DNA of 64,000 nucleotides. It comes from Dillenia suffruticosa (taxonomy: Eukaryota; Streptophyta; Magnoliopsida; Dilleniales; Dilleniaceae). The DNA lies in assembly GCA_033439265.1 (NCBI GenBank), contig JAVTVX010000005.1, positions 8,628,001-8,692,000 on the forward strand, read 5' to 3'. Positions 46,881-58,359 of this stretch are shown in pieces; the stretch's first letter is position 1; the number at the start of each line of letters is the position of its first letter. A program made the translations under genes and the position numbers. The notes beneath the pieces are model-generated. The model did not search any database, was not told the DNA's origin, and was given only the letters and a program-made list of their open reading frames with translations.

Positions 46881-47214
46881 TTAAATACAAATAGGGATAA
46901 ATGAAAAGCCAAATATGGTTTACAAAACTAAATTAACTCTTAAAACATGAATCACTAAATTTATAATAAAATTCATGTAACCCACCGAATGAAGAGAAAA
47001 ACATCATATTCTGCCAAAATTAATGAAGTCCAAACCCTAATAAATCAGCTTATGTATGAATTCCAGCCCAAACTTCTTAATTCATGTGTACTTGGCCTAA
47101 ACGTGTTCAACAGCCTCACCTTGTATTTGAATAACATTGATGGCTTCTTGCGGAATGTTTAAACCCATCTTTGTGTTTGTAGATCCATCTAAAACTTACT
47201 TAACCCATCTTGGT
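46881..47214. other. no gene seen
   Basis: AT-rich sequence without a recognised feature, between an LTR-like fragment and a dispersed repeat. Confidence 0.4.
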
Positions 47215-47580
47215 TGGCAATATTAGGGTTGTTGTCGTCATTTTTTCAATTACAACGGTTACAATACCATTTTTGACTTTCTTTCAAAATTTTATAAAAT
47301 GAGTTTTGATAATTTGAAAATTTCCAAAGTACCCAGAATATAATTTGGATTATAAATAAAATAAATTTGGGAATTTCCCGAAATGTCAATTTTTTTCTCG
47401 AAATTATCCAAATGCCCATCCTAGTTGGAAGAGCTTCTTTATTTTCTACTTGGTTTTTATGTAAGGCATAGCTACAATATTTTGCAAAAATCTGCTACAT
47501 GCCATCCAAATGCCTCGCGTGCATATTTTATACCTTATCTGGGGACTAGCCTAGACAAACTACAAAACAAATGACTTATG
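47215..47580 (+). repeat. dispersed repeat, inverted partner at 1340-1680
   Basis: It is the reverse-oriented counterpart of 1340-1680, sharing GGCATAGCTACAATA, TGCCATCCAAATGCCTC and CTGGGGACTAGCCTAGACA-like blocks. Confidence 0.6.
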
Positions 47581-47699
47581 AGACATGCAAAAGCTGTCCT
47601 CTTAATATACTAAAACTGTTAGGCAAAATTTTCTTCAGCAGATAGGGTTTAATCGGCTATACAGCAATCAAAATAGATCTATGCTACGGTTTTGATCAC

Positions 47700-48850
47700 C
47701 ATTGAAGTATGCCCTAAATTTTTACTAACGTTAGAAAAATGTCAATAAAATAACAATTTTTATCATCAATTTCAAAACCATCGATAAAAATGACTATCTT
47801 TTATCGTCAGTTAGCATATGTATTAGAAAATGTTACTATTTTTATCGTCGATTATCACAACTGTTAAAAATATTATTATTTTTTAATATCGGTTACTACA
47901 AATGTTAAGAAATGTTACTATATTTTATCGTGAGTTGCCACACAACCATTAAGAAATGTTACTACCATTTATGGTCAGTTATCATATGTGTTCATATGTT
48001 AGAAAATATTATAAAATTTTTTCGTCGGTTACCACAAGTGTTAAAAAATATTATTACATTTTATCGTCAGTTACTACAACTGTTAAGAAATATTACTGTC
48101 ATTTATCAACAGTTACGACATATGTTAGAAAATGTTACTAATTTTTATCGTCAGTTACCACAGACTGTTAAGAAATTTTATTATAATTTATGGTCGGTTA
48201 ACACATATATTAATATGTTAGGAAATGTTATAACTTTTTATCGTCAATTACCACAAATGTTAATAAATGTTACTATCTTTTATCCTCCGTTACTATAACC
48301 GTTAAGAAATGTGTTACGACATATATTAGGAAATGTTATTATCTCTTATCGTCAGTTACCACAAAACTGTTAAAAAATGTTAATAACATTTATGGTCGGT
48401 TATCCATATGTTCATATATTAGGAAATGTTATAACTTTTTATCATCTGTTACTATAAGTATTAGGAAATATTACTATCAATTATCATCGCTTACCACATA
48501 TGTTAGTTCATTAGTTATCACAAGATCATCGGTTACCACAACTGTTGAGAAATATTACTACTTTTTATTCTCGGTTATCACATGTTACTAGTTTTATTGT
48601 GAGTTAGAAAAGAGTTAAAAAAAATTATTAACTTTTATCGTCAATTATTAGTATAAGTTATTATATCATTGGTTACAACAAATATCAAAGAGAATGATGA
48701 GGAAATAACTTTTATCATCTGTTACGACATATAAGTTGGTTTGATTAGAAAATGATTAGAAAAACACACCACCACAAGTGTTAGAAAATGTACTGAACTG
48801 ATTGGAAAGATTACTACCTATTAAAATATTAGAAATGTTAGGAAATGTTA
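47700..48850. repeat. degenerate tandem array, about 46-48 bp unit with higher-order blocks
   Basis: About 20 units of the form GTTAAGAAATGTTACTA followed by TTTATCGTCAGTTACCACAA fill the region. A variant with TTTATGGTC(A/G)GTTA and a TTCATATGTTAG-like insert recurs near 47971, 48192 and 48393, giving a higher-order period of about 200-220 bp. The open frame at 47912-48298 simply reads the repeat. It may be a degraded DNA-transposon end or an independent satellite-like array. Confidence 0.75.
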
Positions 48851-49133
48851 AAAACTATAAAATAAAGAAATTAAAATAATATAACATAATTCTCATATTA
48901 ATGAGAATGATTGATACATTAATAGAATAACAAAAAAAAGATTACACATCCCACAACTGTATATCTTTTCTTTAGCATATCTTCTAAGATGCTCGTGTCA
49001 AAAATACTTCACTTCAATTATCAAAAATATTACCAGCACGGTATCAACCTTCATGTCAATCTATTCATAAAAATAAGTAGTGAAATGAATATAATATATG
49101 CAGAGATAATCTAAATTCAGAAATTCAGAAAGG
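48851..49133. other. AT-rich, no gene seen
   Basis: It separates the tandem array from the second copy of the Gypsy-like fragment. Confidence 0.4.
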
Positions 49134-50992
49134 TATGGGGTCGTCTCCCATCGGTCGAGGGGGCCATTTGATATAAGACTTATTATTGATCTGCATCAAG
49201 ATCTAGCTAGTTATGTCATTTAAAGGAGTGTAGTTGTTGAACTTGCGATGGGGCAGAGGTCGAGATCGGCTCCTCTTGGGTGAGGATTCATATTTCGATG
49301 AGCGATTATGCTCATTTCTTCCTATTCTGCCTCGACGCCTATCGAACACCTTGTCTTCTTTTTTGACGATATACTTTTCAAATCAGGCATAGAAGTCCTA
49401 GATGGCAGTTGGAGGATTTTTCTTAATAGAGTTCTTCATCCCTGAAAGCCGCAATCCAGTGAGTAATATAGCCAAAGCGATGGAATGATCTAAACCCGAG
49501 ACCTTCATCATTTCAATCTTGAACTTGTCGAGAAAATCCTTCAAGGGCTTGTTATCTCTTTGTTCAAGGATTGAAGGGAGGTAAATTTTCTCTTGACGTC
49601 TCGGGTTATCACAAAGTAGGCTTCAAATTGCTACCTCTTAACGTGCCTCATATGGGTCCTTGCACCCAAGTGGGTTAGCATACCCATTCTCTTGGCTTTA
49701 CGTCTCATATGAATTCTGCACCCATTCTCTCGCCTCTATATCTCATATGGATTCCGTACCCACTCTCTCGGCTCCACACCTCTTAATGTGTCCTATACAG
49801 GTCCTTGTACCTAAGCGGTTAGCACACCATCTCTTGGCTCCACGCCTCTCCCTCGGCTCTGCACTTCTAAACATGCCTCATAAGGGTCCTTGCACTCGAG
49901 CAAATTGGTATACTCATTCTCTCAGCTCTATACCTTATACGGGTTCCATATCTACTCTCTCGGCTCTACACCTTATATGAGTTCTTCATCCACTCTTTCG
50001 GCTCCATGCCACATATAGGTTTCGCACCCAGTCTCTCGGCTTCACACATCTTAACATTCCTCCTATGGGTTGCAACACCCGAGCGGGTTGGCACACCCAT
50101 TCTTTGGGGTTTACACCTCATAAGGGTTCTAACACCCTCTCTCGATTATAATGCATCCGAAAACAACTCAATGCTCAAATCATTCTATTTCAAAACAAAA
50201 TCACTAGAGTAATAGGAACGCAATCCTAATAAGAAGATACAAAAGAGATAAAATTGTTACAAACTTTCATTCAAACTTTGATATATTATGTGCATGAGAT
50301 ACATTAGAGGGAGAAAAGGCCCATACAAACTAGGCAGTACATAGAAACAGAGTACATGGGAACAAGAAGGGAATGGATCACAATGAAGGAGGCGGAGGAG
50401 GAGGAAGAGTCTTTTGCCGCAAGGATTCGAAACTAGCTTGAAGAGTGGTGATACGGGAGCTCGCATCCGCCACTTCATGAGAAGAGTAACCACACGGAGC
50501 ACCAACTAAGCTTAGACCTAGCGTCTCGGAGACAGCACTGCCAGCACTTGTAGCCACGCTTTGTTCCAACCCCGCTAGGTGAAGAGCTTCTTTAGCTCAT
50601 CGTAGCCTTTCAGAAAGTTCATGCTCACTATGCTTGTGGCTCTCAACAGCCTTTATGAGCTTGTTCACTAAGTCCATCGGCTTTTCTCCATGACAAGGAA
50701 TGACTACCCTCGCTCTTACACCAACCTCTCAGTGGCCTCTAGCTTCGCCTCACTCTCCCTCGCTTCGGCCTCCAACCTTTCGTACGCGGACTCCAGATCA
50801 AACCTAGATACTCTACCTCTTTATTTTTGTCGCTCAAGGCAGCACTTGCCACCTTCCCTTCTTTGGCCTCCTTCTCCCTTTGGCCAAAGCAGAGTGCAGA
50901 TGAGAAATCTCCTTATCCCTTTGGCTCACCATGTGCTCCAGAAGTCCCACCACCCGGTCTCTCTTCAACCTTTGGAATTCAACAAAAATAAT
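49134..50992 (-). mobile_element. Ty3/Gypsy-like fragment, copy B (fossil)
   Basis: It matches 19027-20937 in direct orientation, including the gag domain (about 49310-49605, minus), the CTCTCGG minisatellite (49628-50155) and the coiled-coil piece. The match stops at about 50992, exactly where the copy of the host-gene segment begins. It is broken in several places. Confidence 0.75.
49628..50155. repeat. CTCTCGG minisatellite, copy B
   Basis: Its unit structure is the same as at 19530-20070, with slightly different unit counts and better-preserved CTCTCGGCTCTACACC units. Confidence 0.7.
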
Positions 50993-53900
50993 TGAAGAAT
51001 TCTCACAATGCAATCAGAAGGAATGTTGCTGTCTGCATAACAATGGCACCTTCAGCAGCAGGATTCTTTGTGTTTATGCATCTAGTGCTGAACCAGTTAT
51101 TGTGGATGGATGACACCATGTCTCGAATAAAAGTGAAAACCAGACAGAATATCAGGACACTAATTTCCAATGTATATAACAAAACAAACCACGCTCTAAT
51201 GACAATAAAGGGAAAAATGTGCAAGAAGAAATATGCAAGACGGCTGTATCTAAATTCAAGGCAAGAAGACTAAAAAAAAAGATGATTTTTGTTAATTAAA
51301 AAATGTTACAGATTTTGAAGAGGCCTGAACATATGAAAACATTGTGAATTTTACAAGAAGATAAAAAGCCAAAGTGGCCCAAAAATGAGAAGGATGTATT
51401 AGAGACAATGTGGAGTTCATTCAAGAGATATATCTATTGCTTACAGTGAGAGAATGAGTAGAAGCAAAGTACTCTTACACATGGTGACAGAAAAAATAAA
51501 CCAGTTCAATGATAAGATCTATTGCATTTGCATAATCTAACAGCCTGGATAACTATAGTGTCTGGCTTCCGAGGTGTTCCAAGCACTTGCCCTGGACATG
51601 GAGGTTGGTCAAGACCTTACAAAATGCGGCTTTCAACTTTAAGCAAAAGTTCTGTTCACATCTATGCCACTGAGAATACAATAAAATTTAGAAGAAAAGT
51701 TACAAATGCATCTCTTGAAGTTTTTCATTGACTCAAAAATTATGCTCAACCACTCACTATCAAACAGGGATTATCCATTTCATTCAGACATTTAGCACCA
51801 TAAGGAACACGTCAATTTTTTATCATTATTTGAAAAAAAATATATATTTAAAAAATGAATGGGGATGATTCTTGTATAATCTAAACAAGAGAAAAGCAAT
51901 CTACCAAAAAGGAAAATAAAAAAGGGAGAGCAAAGTAAGCTAAAACTTGAAACTCCTAGACTGAGAATCCACAAAACCAGAGTGGGATGATTCAATCCCC
52001 TGGAGATTCTCGCATAATTATCCATCCATGCCAAGCCAAAAAGAAAAAGAGGGGGGGGGGGGAGTAGCCTGAGGGGCTGCCAAATGAATAATCTTCCTAT
52101 TCCCCATACATACCTCAACCTCCTCCTTCTCAGCATCCAAACTTTTAGTAGACATTCCAACTCCACCTTTGACCACCTAGGTTGAATATCCATAATATTA
52201 AGAGCTTCCCAGGAGTATGATGGATCTCAATTCGGATACTCAATCAAAATAAGCATCACAAACATGAACTGAACATTGTTTTAATGAGCCAACCATGTTG
52301 CTCAAAGCACAATCAGCCGATAGAATTCAAATTAAGGAAAATACTAAAAACTTAACTTGACCAAGACCATCATAAATGCATTTGGGATTTTACTTGAGTA
52401 TGATACATGAGTCAAACTCAAGCTTACAACTAAGCTCTTTTACAAATCAAGCACAAACAACTTTTTAAACGGCAGAACACAATCGACCTCCTATTTTTGG
52501 CCAAACAACTTTTTAATCAGCAGAACACATTCACACTCCAATTTGGACCCTTGATTGAAATCCCAGCACACAATTATTATACTAACAGAAGTCATGATTA
52601 TCACAAAAATGTCTTAGTTTTCTGTTTGTGTATCCTAATAAGTTAAACATTCTCTTGTTGGCTACTAGTATCTCTGTAAACATAAGAATCAAACAATCTC
52701 TGTGGGGTTGAGGTGGGAAGCAACAATCTCAATCCCAATTTGAACACTCTTTTAATGAGTAAGAGTTGCAAAGCACTGCCATCCCTGAAATCTGAATCAA
52801 GGAATAAACAAGAAAACAACCTGAAGCAGATTAACGTAAGCCCATTTGAGTTTTCCAAGTATGAGGAATGAGTCAAACTCAAGGTTATTTTCAATCACAA
52901 TGCATATTTTCTAAAACATTATTTGAATAACGCTCTAACCAGCAAAAACAAACTTAATGAGACAAATTTGGTTAGCTATGTTGCATGCATGCTTAGGGAC
53001 CCTGTGTAGAATCAAGGATTCATATACCAGTGCCCAAAAACCAATATAAACGTCTATGATTGGAAAGAAAAATGACAATAAGAAGACACATAAAGCAAAA
53101 ATAAGATACAACTTGAAAAAGATATCTGAATTGAATTTTTTACTAAAATAAGAAACAAAAAAACTTGCATTGATTAGTCCCAATGCAAAAGATATCAAAC
53201 TGAAGATTGTTGGGCTTTACAAAATCAACAACTTGACTCATTTCCATTGGATTTGCTTTCATTCCTTCTTGCTCAATGCTGCAAATGACCAAAATGAAGT
53301 TTCAGATTTATGTGAATTTGAAGGAAACAGAGAACAAAATAAGAACAATGTGGACAGATGCGGCCACTGTTTAACATTTGGAAAAAAAAATGTATTCATT
53401 CATAGAGCTTACATGGCAGACAACAAACTGGAGGGTCCAGTAGGGTCGTAGTTGAGTACTAAAGCAGCCTTTAGAGGTTCACCTTCAAAAATAATACGCA
53501 AGAATTTTTCAAAAAAAGAAACTAATCCCCAACCCAAACCCCCACCCACCCCCAGGGAAAAAAGAAAGACAATACAAAATGTGAAACTATAGAAAAGTTA
53601 TAGAGATGCTAACCGGTAGAACCAATATTGGGAGATGCCCACTTCCCCCAGGCTTTACGCACAAATGCCCAGTCCATGACAGCCGACAAGAGAGAGAGAG
53701 ATAGAGAGAGACTACTTTACTGGCTTTCCCCAGAAAGCAGAGGTTCACTGCTCCTCCATTCAGTTTACGGAGAGAGAAAGAGAGATAAATTTGCATGAAT
53801 TTGAGCTCATTACGTGAAGGGCCCCTCCCGTCCCTCAAAGTAGGCGGGACTAAAAAATTAAGGCCCGTCCCGTCACTGCAAGGGACAAGGGTCAAGGGAA

Positions 53901-54060
53901 GAGAAGGAGAGAGGAGTACAGGGGTGCCTTTCGACGACTGCGATAAGGTCGATGATGTTTGGTAGATGGCAGTCTCCGGCCGCAATCGAAGAGCGACAGC
54001 GATGGAGAAGCACGAATCGGCGATGGAATCTGCAATCGACAGTGGATCGGACAGCAGCGA
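50991..54060. repeat. segmental duplication unit, copy B of the gene segment
   Basis: Direct-orientation match to 2734-5990 over exons 1-4, their introns and the upstream leader. One small difference is an extra roughly 50-base stretch near 52440-52510. Confidence 0.85.
51007..53677 (-). pseudogene. truncated copy of the 163-residue host gene, exon 5 missing
   Basis: Exons 1-4 of the gene at 2276-5543 are present at 53677-53614, 53482-53413, 53278-53169 and 51121-51007, still without in-frame stops. The exon 3 donor is GC instead of GT (53168-53167), which plants tolerate in a minority of introns. The last exon (YEGSIGAASRAM onward) is absent: about 15 bases past the exon 4 donor the sequence switches to the Gypsy-like fragment. 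Replacements relative to the intact copy include Glu to Gly in exon 1, Arg to Ser in the PSRLL motif, Arg to Pro in VKRNN, and changes in exon 4 (Ala to Thr, Gly to Ala). These suggest relaxed constraint. It is most likely a pseudogene; a read-through transcript with a new 3' end cannot be excluded. Confidence 0.85.
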
Positions 54061-54529
54061 TGACGGTTGTGGAGAATCGAGGCGGAGTAGTGGAACAGTG
54101 GCGACGAAGACTGGTTCGATTGGCAGCGACCGGAATCTGAGACAGAAAGGACGGCGATTGGTGGAGGAACCAAGTACAGTCGAAGACGAATGCTATGGGC
54201 GCCGATTTCTGGAATATTGAAGACGGATTCGAAGTCGAACAGCGAAGGCGGCTAAAGAATGGGGAGTCGAACGATGATGAGAACGGACTGATGAATTCGA
54301 AGGGACGAACAGGCGGACATGGTGGTTGCAGTAAACAGAGACGGCGAATGGGAATGTTGGTGACCGTTGGCTGGAAATCGAAGAGTGAAAGCAGGAGACA
54401 AATACGTGGCAATCGAAGACCGGAGGAGACCTGATACCTTTTATTCAGGCCCTCCGGAATGATCCGTCCGACCGAAATATTCGATTTGAGTGGAGCGGAA
54501 GGGTTTCGATTATCGTACTTCTTTCAAAA
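54061..54529. other. CpG-rich leader-like block unique to copy B
   Basis: It is open on both strands with low-complexity Ser/Arg-rich frames, the longest being 179 residues on the minus strand with no domain. It continues the block shared with 5825-5990 but has no counterpart at 5991-6355. It is possibly the 5' end of an unknown minus-strand gene. Confidence 0.35.
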
Positions 54530-56688
54530 TGAGTTGAGCTTTATTTTAGTTTAATTGAATAAATTAAATAGAATTTTATCTATAATAGAAATTAATTGAA
54601 CGTATTTGTTTAATTCTTTTAACAAACAAATTTCAAAATTATTATATAATAATAATAAACTGAATTTTAAAATTATGTTTAAGAGACCAATATAGAAAAA
54701 AGAAAAAAAATAATAATATAATATAAAAATAAAGTTTGAAAATTAAAATAGAGAAAATAAAACTAAAATTAAAAATAATTGTTAAGATGAATAAGTTTTG
54801 ATTATGATAAATTGGAGAAAAAAAAATTTAAACAAATCAAAAAATCATTAGAAAATAGAAGTATGCATAACTTGTCGACCTACTCTTCACACACATCAAT
54901 TTGTTTCTCGAATCCACCAATTTTAAACTCTATATCGATCAATTTTACTCTCACCTTAAATACGTCGACTTGATATGTAATCTTTATCGATATCAACAAA
55001 AGAAACATAATATATTTTGCTGAGTAAATGTATATCGATATCTCCGTGAACACATCGACCTGAATTTTAGCACATATTGACGTGTTAACCTCAGGTAGAT
55101 AAATTTAGAGTGACATGTCAATTAATTTTAGGAACATAATGACCTATCTTTCTTACACATCGACAAATACAATGCAAAAATCTGAAGAGGTCGATATACC
55201 CAATAACTTGTCAAGCTGATTCTTTTGTCTCTTAAACGGAACACAACGACCTGTTTGTTGATTATGTCGACATGAAAAACATATTGACCAGTTCTAAAAA
55301 AATATGTCCACTAATTTTATGTTTACACAAAAACATGTCGATGTGATTTTAGAACTTGTCGATGTAAGTTTAGAACATGTCGACCTGATATATTACTTAA
55401 ATATCACACATCGACAAGTACTTTAACATTACCGACATGCATATCATATCGATCAATTTTAAAAAACAGGTCTATCAATTTTTATCAGTATAGTAGTATG
55501 CCGATGTATACTCTAAACATGTCGACCTAATGTTATTTAACCCTTAGAAATAATACATCGACCTGTATTTTAATCTTATCAACATGCCTAACACATCGAC
55601 CAATTTCAAGATATAGGTCCACCAATTTCCTGTAGACACAGAAATGTGTCGATGTGGAAATAGAACTTATTGACCTAGACTATTGATTTTTAAGTAAAGA
55701 CATGTCGATGTTCATGAGAATCATGTCGGCACATCAAAATATATCGACCAATTTAAATCTATGTATTCACCTATTTATTTTGGTACATATCCTTATCGAT
55801 CTAGATACTATCTTATCGAGCTGATTAGTTAAGAACACTACATTAAAATTTTGAATTCAGGTCAATATATTATTTAGTTTTGTCGATCCGAAATTGTCAG
55901 AAAATAAATTTTTGAAACAAATTTGAATTCAATGGTTATCTTCTTTTTCTAAACCTCTTAATATTTTTATTTTGATCAAAGTTAACATTCAAATCAGTAA
56001 AAACAAATTTTGATTAGTTAACAAGAAAGTGGCGCAAATAGTAGAATGGATCTTTAACGCGAAAAATGGGTACTGTTGCAAAGTATTAATTGACGGACAT
56101 TAATGATCAACGTATGTTTTTCAATAACCCTTCAACTGATCTCTTAAATGCTACAATAAATACCAATGAAGAGAAATGAAGAATAAAAGAGATGCTTGAT
56201 TAATTTTTTGAATAACTTCATTCCTTGCATTGATTGCTCTTTATACTATATTCTTATTTCATTAACCTTTTCGAGTATATTTAGTTTGAATTCTTTCAAA
56301 TCTAAGCATTAAACTGTCTCACTTTTGACATTCCCTTCTCACTTGTACTGAGTGTTCAAAAGACCAAAGAGTGTGTCACTACTATGGGTATAGTGTAAGA
56401 GAAAATCAATCTATGTAAGGTTAGAAAAATAGTGTTGAGAAGAAACACTGTAAACATTTAACTTGAATCTGCAATCAATTTTGTATCATTGAGTTGATAG
56501 TAAAAAATCTAAAGAGAGTCTGGAAGTGGACGTACACCCAGTTTGGTGGAACTAGTATAAAAGTTTATATGTGTCTTTACTTTTCTATTTTGATTTTCAA
56601 GCAATTCAGCTGTAAGCTTTTTAATTACAAGAAAATCTTTTAATAATTATCTACATTCAATTATTCACCCAAATCTAATTAAATATCA
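54530..56688 (+). repeat. putative 5' LTR of Sirevirus copy B
   Basis: It starts TGAGTTGAGC and ends AAATATCA just before the primer site, with the TCGA-motif array at 54870-55900. Confidence 0.5.
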
Positions 56689-56690
56689 AT

Positions 56691-56702
56691 TGGTGTCAGA
56701 GT
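56691..56702 (+). other. primer binding site, tRNA-Met type
   Basis: TGGTGTCAGAGT differs by one base from the common TGGTATCAGAG core. Confidence 0.75.
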
Positions 56703-56740
56703 GCGTGTGTTGATAGAACTCTTAGTTCAACACCAAATAT

Positions 56741-58220
56741 CCAAATGACCATTAACGGAGATAATGTACCAGAAGTAACATGTTCAACAAATCGTGCACC
56801 ATTTTTCAATGGAAGCAATTTCAAATATTGGAAGTAAAGAATACACAATTTCATAATTGCACAGGATCTCAATGTCTGGCAAATAATCGAAAAAGGTGTT
56901 GAATTTCTTACAAAAGAGGTTGATGGTGTACATATGCCAGTCAAGTTAAAGAACATAACAATAGAACAGAAAAAGACCTATCAAGGTAACTATAAGACTA
57001 TAAATCTCATTCACTTTAACACTAAGCGTCAACGAATACAATCAAATTTTATCATACATCATAGTAAAAGAAATCTAGGAAAGACTCGAAACTACTTACG
57101 AAAATATTGATCAAATTCGCAAGAGCAAAATCAGACCGCTGAAACAAGAGTAGGAAGTCTTCAAAATAAAAAAAAAAATAAAAAAAAAAAAAGAAACTAT
57201 CAGTGAAATGATAACAATGTTTAATAAGTTAACATATGAATTAAGGTTATCTGGAAAGGTAATTCCTTAAAAAGATACGGTGGACAAGATTTTGAGGAGC
57301 CTATCAAAGTCTTGGAAACTTAAAGTTACAACAATAGAAGAGTTCAAAAATCTTGAAACCTTGACCATGGATGGACTCGTGGGGGCTTTAATAACCCATG
57401 AGATGAAATTGAATGTGAAGGAGTTAAGAAAAGATGAAAGAGGCAAAGGAGTGACTCTCAAAACTGATAGCGATGAAAATACCTCAAACTCAGAGGAAGA
57501 AGATGATGAAGAAGATGAAGTACTGCTGGCCAAAAGATTCAAGAAATTTTTTATGCGAAGAAAAAAAGAGAATAAATCATACTTCAAAAGGCCAGAAAAT
57601 AAAGAGGAAATCAGGCGTTTTGAATGCAAGAAATTGGGACGCATAAAAGCTGATTGCTCGCAACTGAAAAAGGATGAAAAGAAAAATAAGAAAGAAAGAA
57701 ATTAGAAGAAAAAGAATAAGGCACTTGCAGTCTGAAATGATGAAAACTCTAGCTCAAGTAGAGAAAAACAAATAGAGGAACAAGTTTAAGTATGCTTCAT
57801 GGCTAATGACGAATTCTCCGATAATGAGATATATTATACTTCTTATTTCTCTTGTTCTAATTTGATGAAAACAATTTTACCATCACTGAACTATATGAAA
57901 CATTACTAGAATCACTCAAAAAATTAAAAATATTAAAAACGAAAAATAATTTATTAAAAAAAGACGTGACTGAAACCGTTAAGACATTAGAAAAATAAAA
58001 AAATAGAAGCAAATGAATCAAAAGAGAAAAATGCTAAATTAGAATTGAAAATTGCTAAGATTGAAAAAGAATTAGAGAATAAACATCTGGATCAGTGAAA
58101 TGAAAAGTATAGTGAAAATCACATGAATGAAAACATAGATTTAAGAAAGGAATTAACTGAAAAGAATGAAAAAAACATTAGGTAAAATACCATAATAATG
58201 AAATTCATATAGGGTTAAGA
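56741..58220 (+). pseudogene. copia gag of copy B (fossil)
   Basis: It contains the gag domain (56800-57430), an acidic Ser/Glu stretch (TDSDENTSNSEEEDDEEDE), a zinc-knuckle relic (FECKKLGRIKADC, with Arg where the His is expected) and a coiled-coil tail. It is broken. Confidence 0.7.
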
Positions 58221-58359
58221 AACACTAGATGTCATTCTAGAAGCACAAAAAGCAGTATTTGATAAGGTTAAGTTAGAATATAATCCTACACAAATCCAAA
58301 AAAAGTTATATAGATTTTTCGTACCTAATTCAAAAAATATCAAATTACAAATATATCAC

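Noticed and set aside
47912-48298. 128-residue frame with repeated RQLPQ-like units
   Set aside because: It is a direct translation of the tandem array; the periodicity is that of the DNA repeat.
47700-48850. CRISPR-like spacing of repeats
   Set aside because: The units are contiguous and degenerate with no unique spacers, and the sequence is plant nuclear DNA.
53873-54412. 179-residue minus-strand frame as a real protein
   Set aside because: The opposite strand is open too, composition is low complexity, and copy A does not conserve it.
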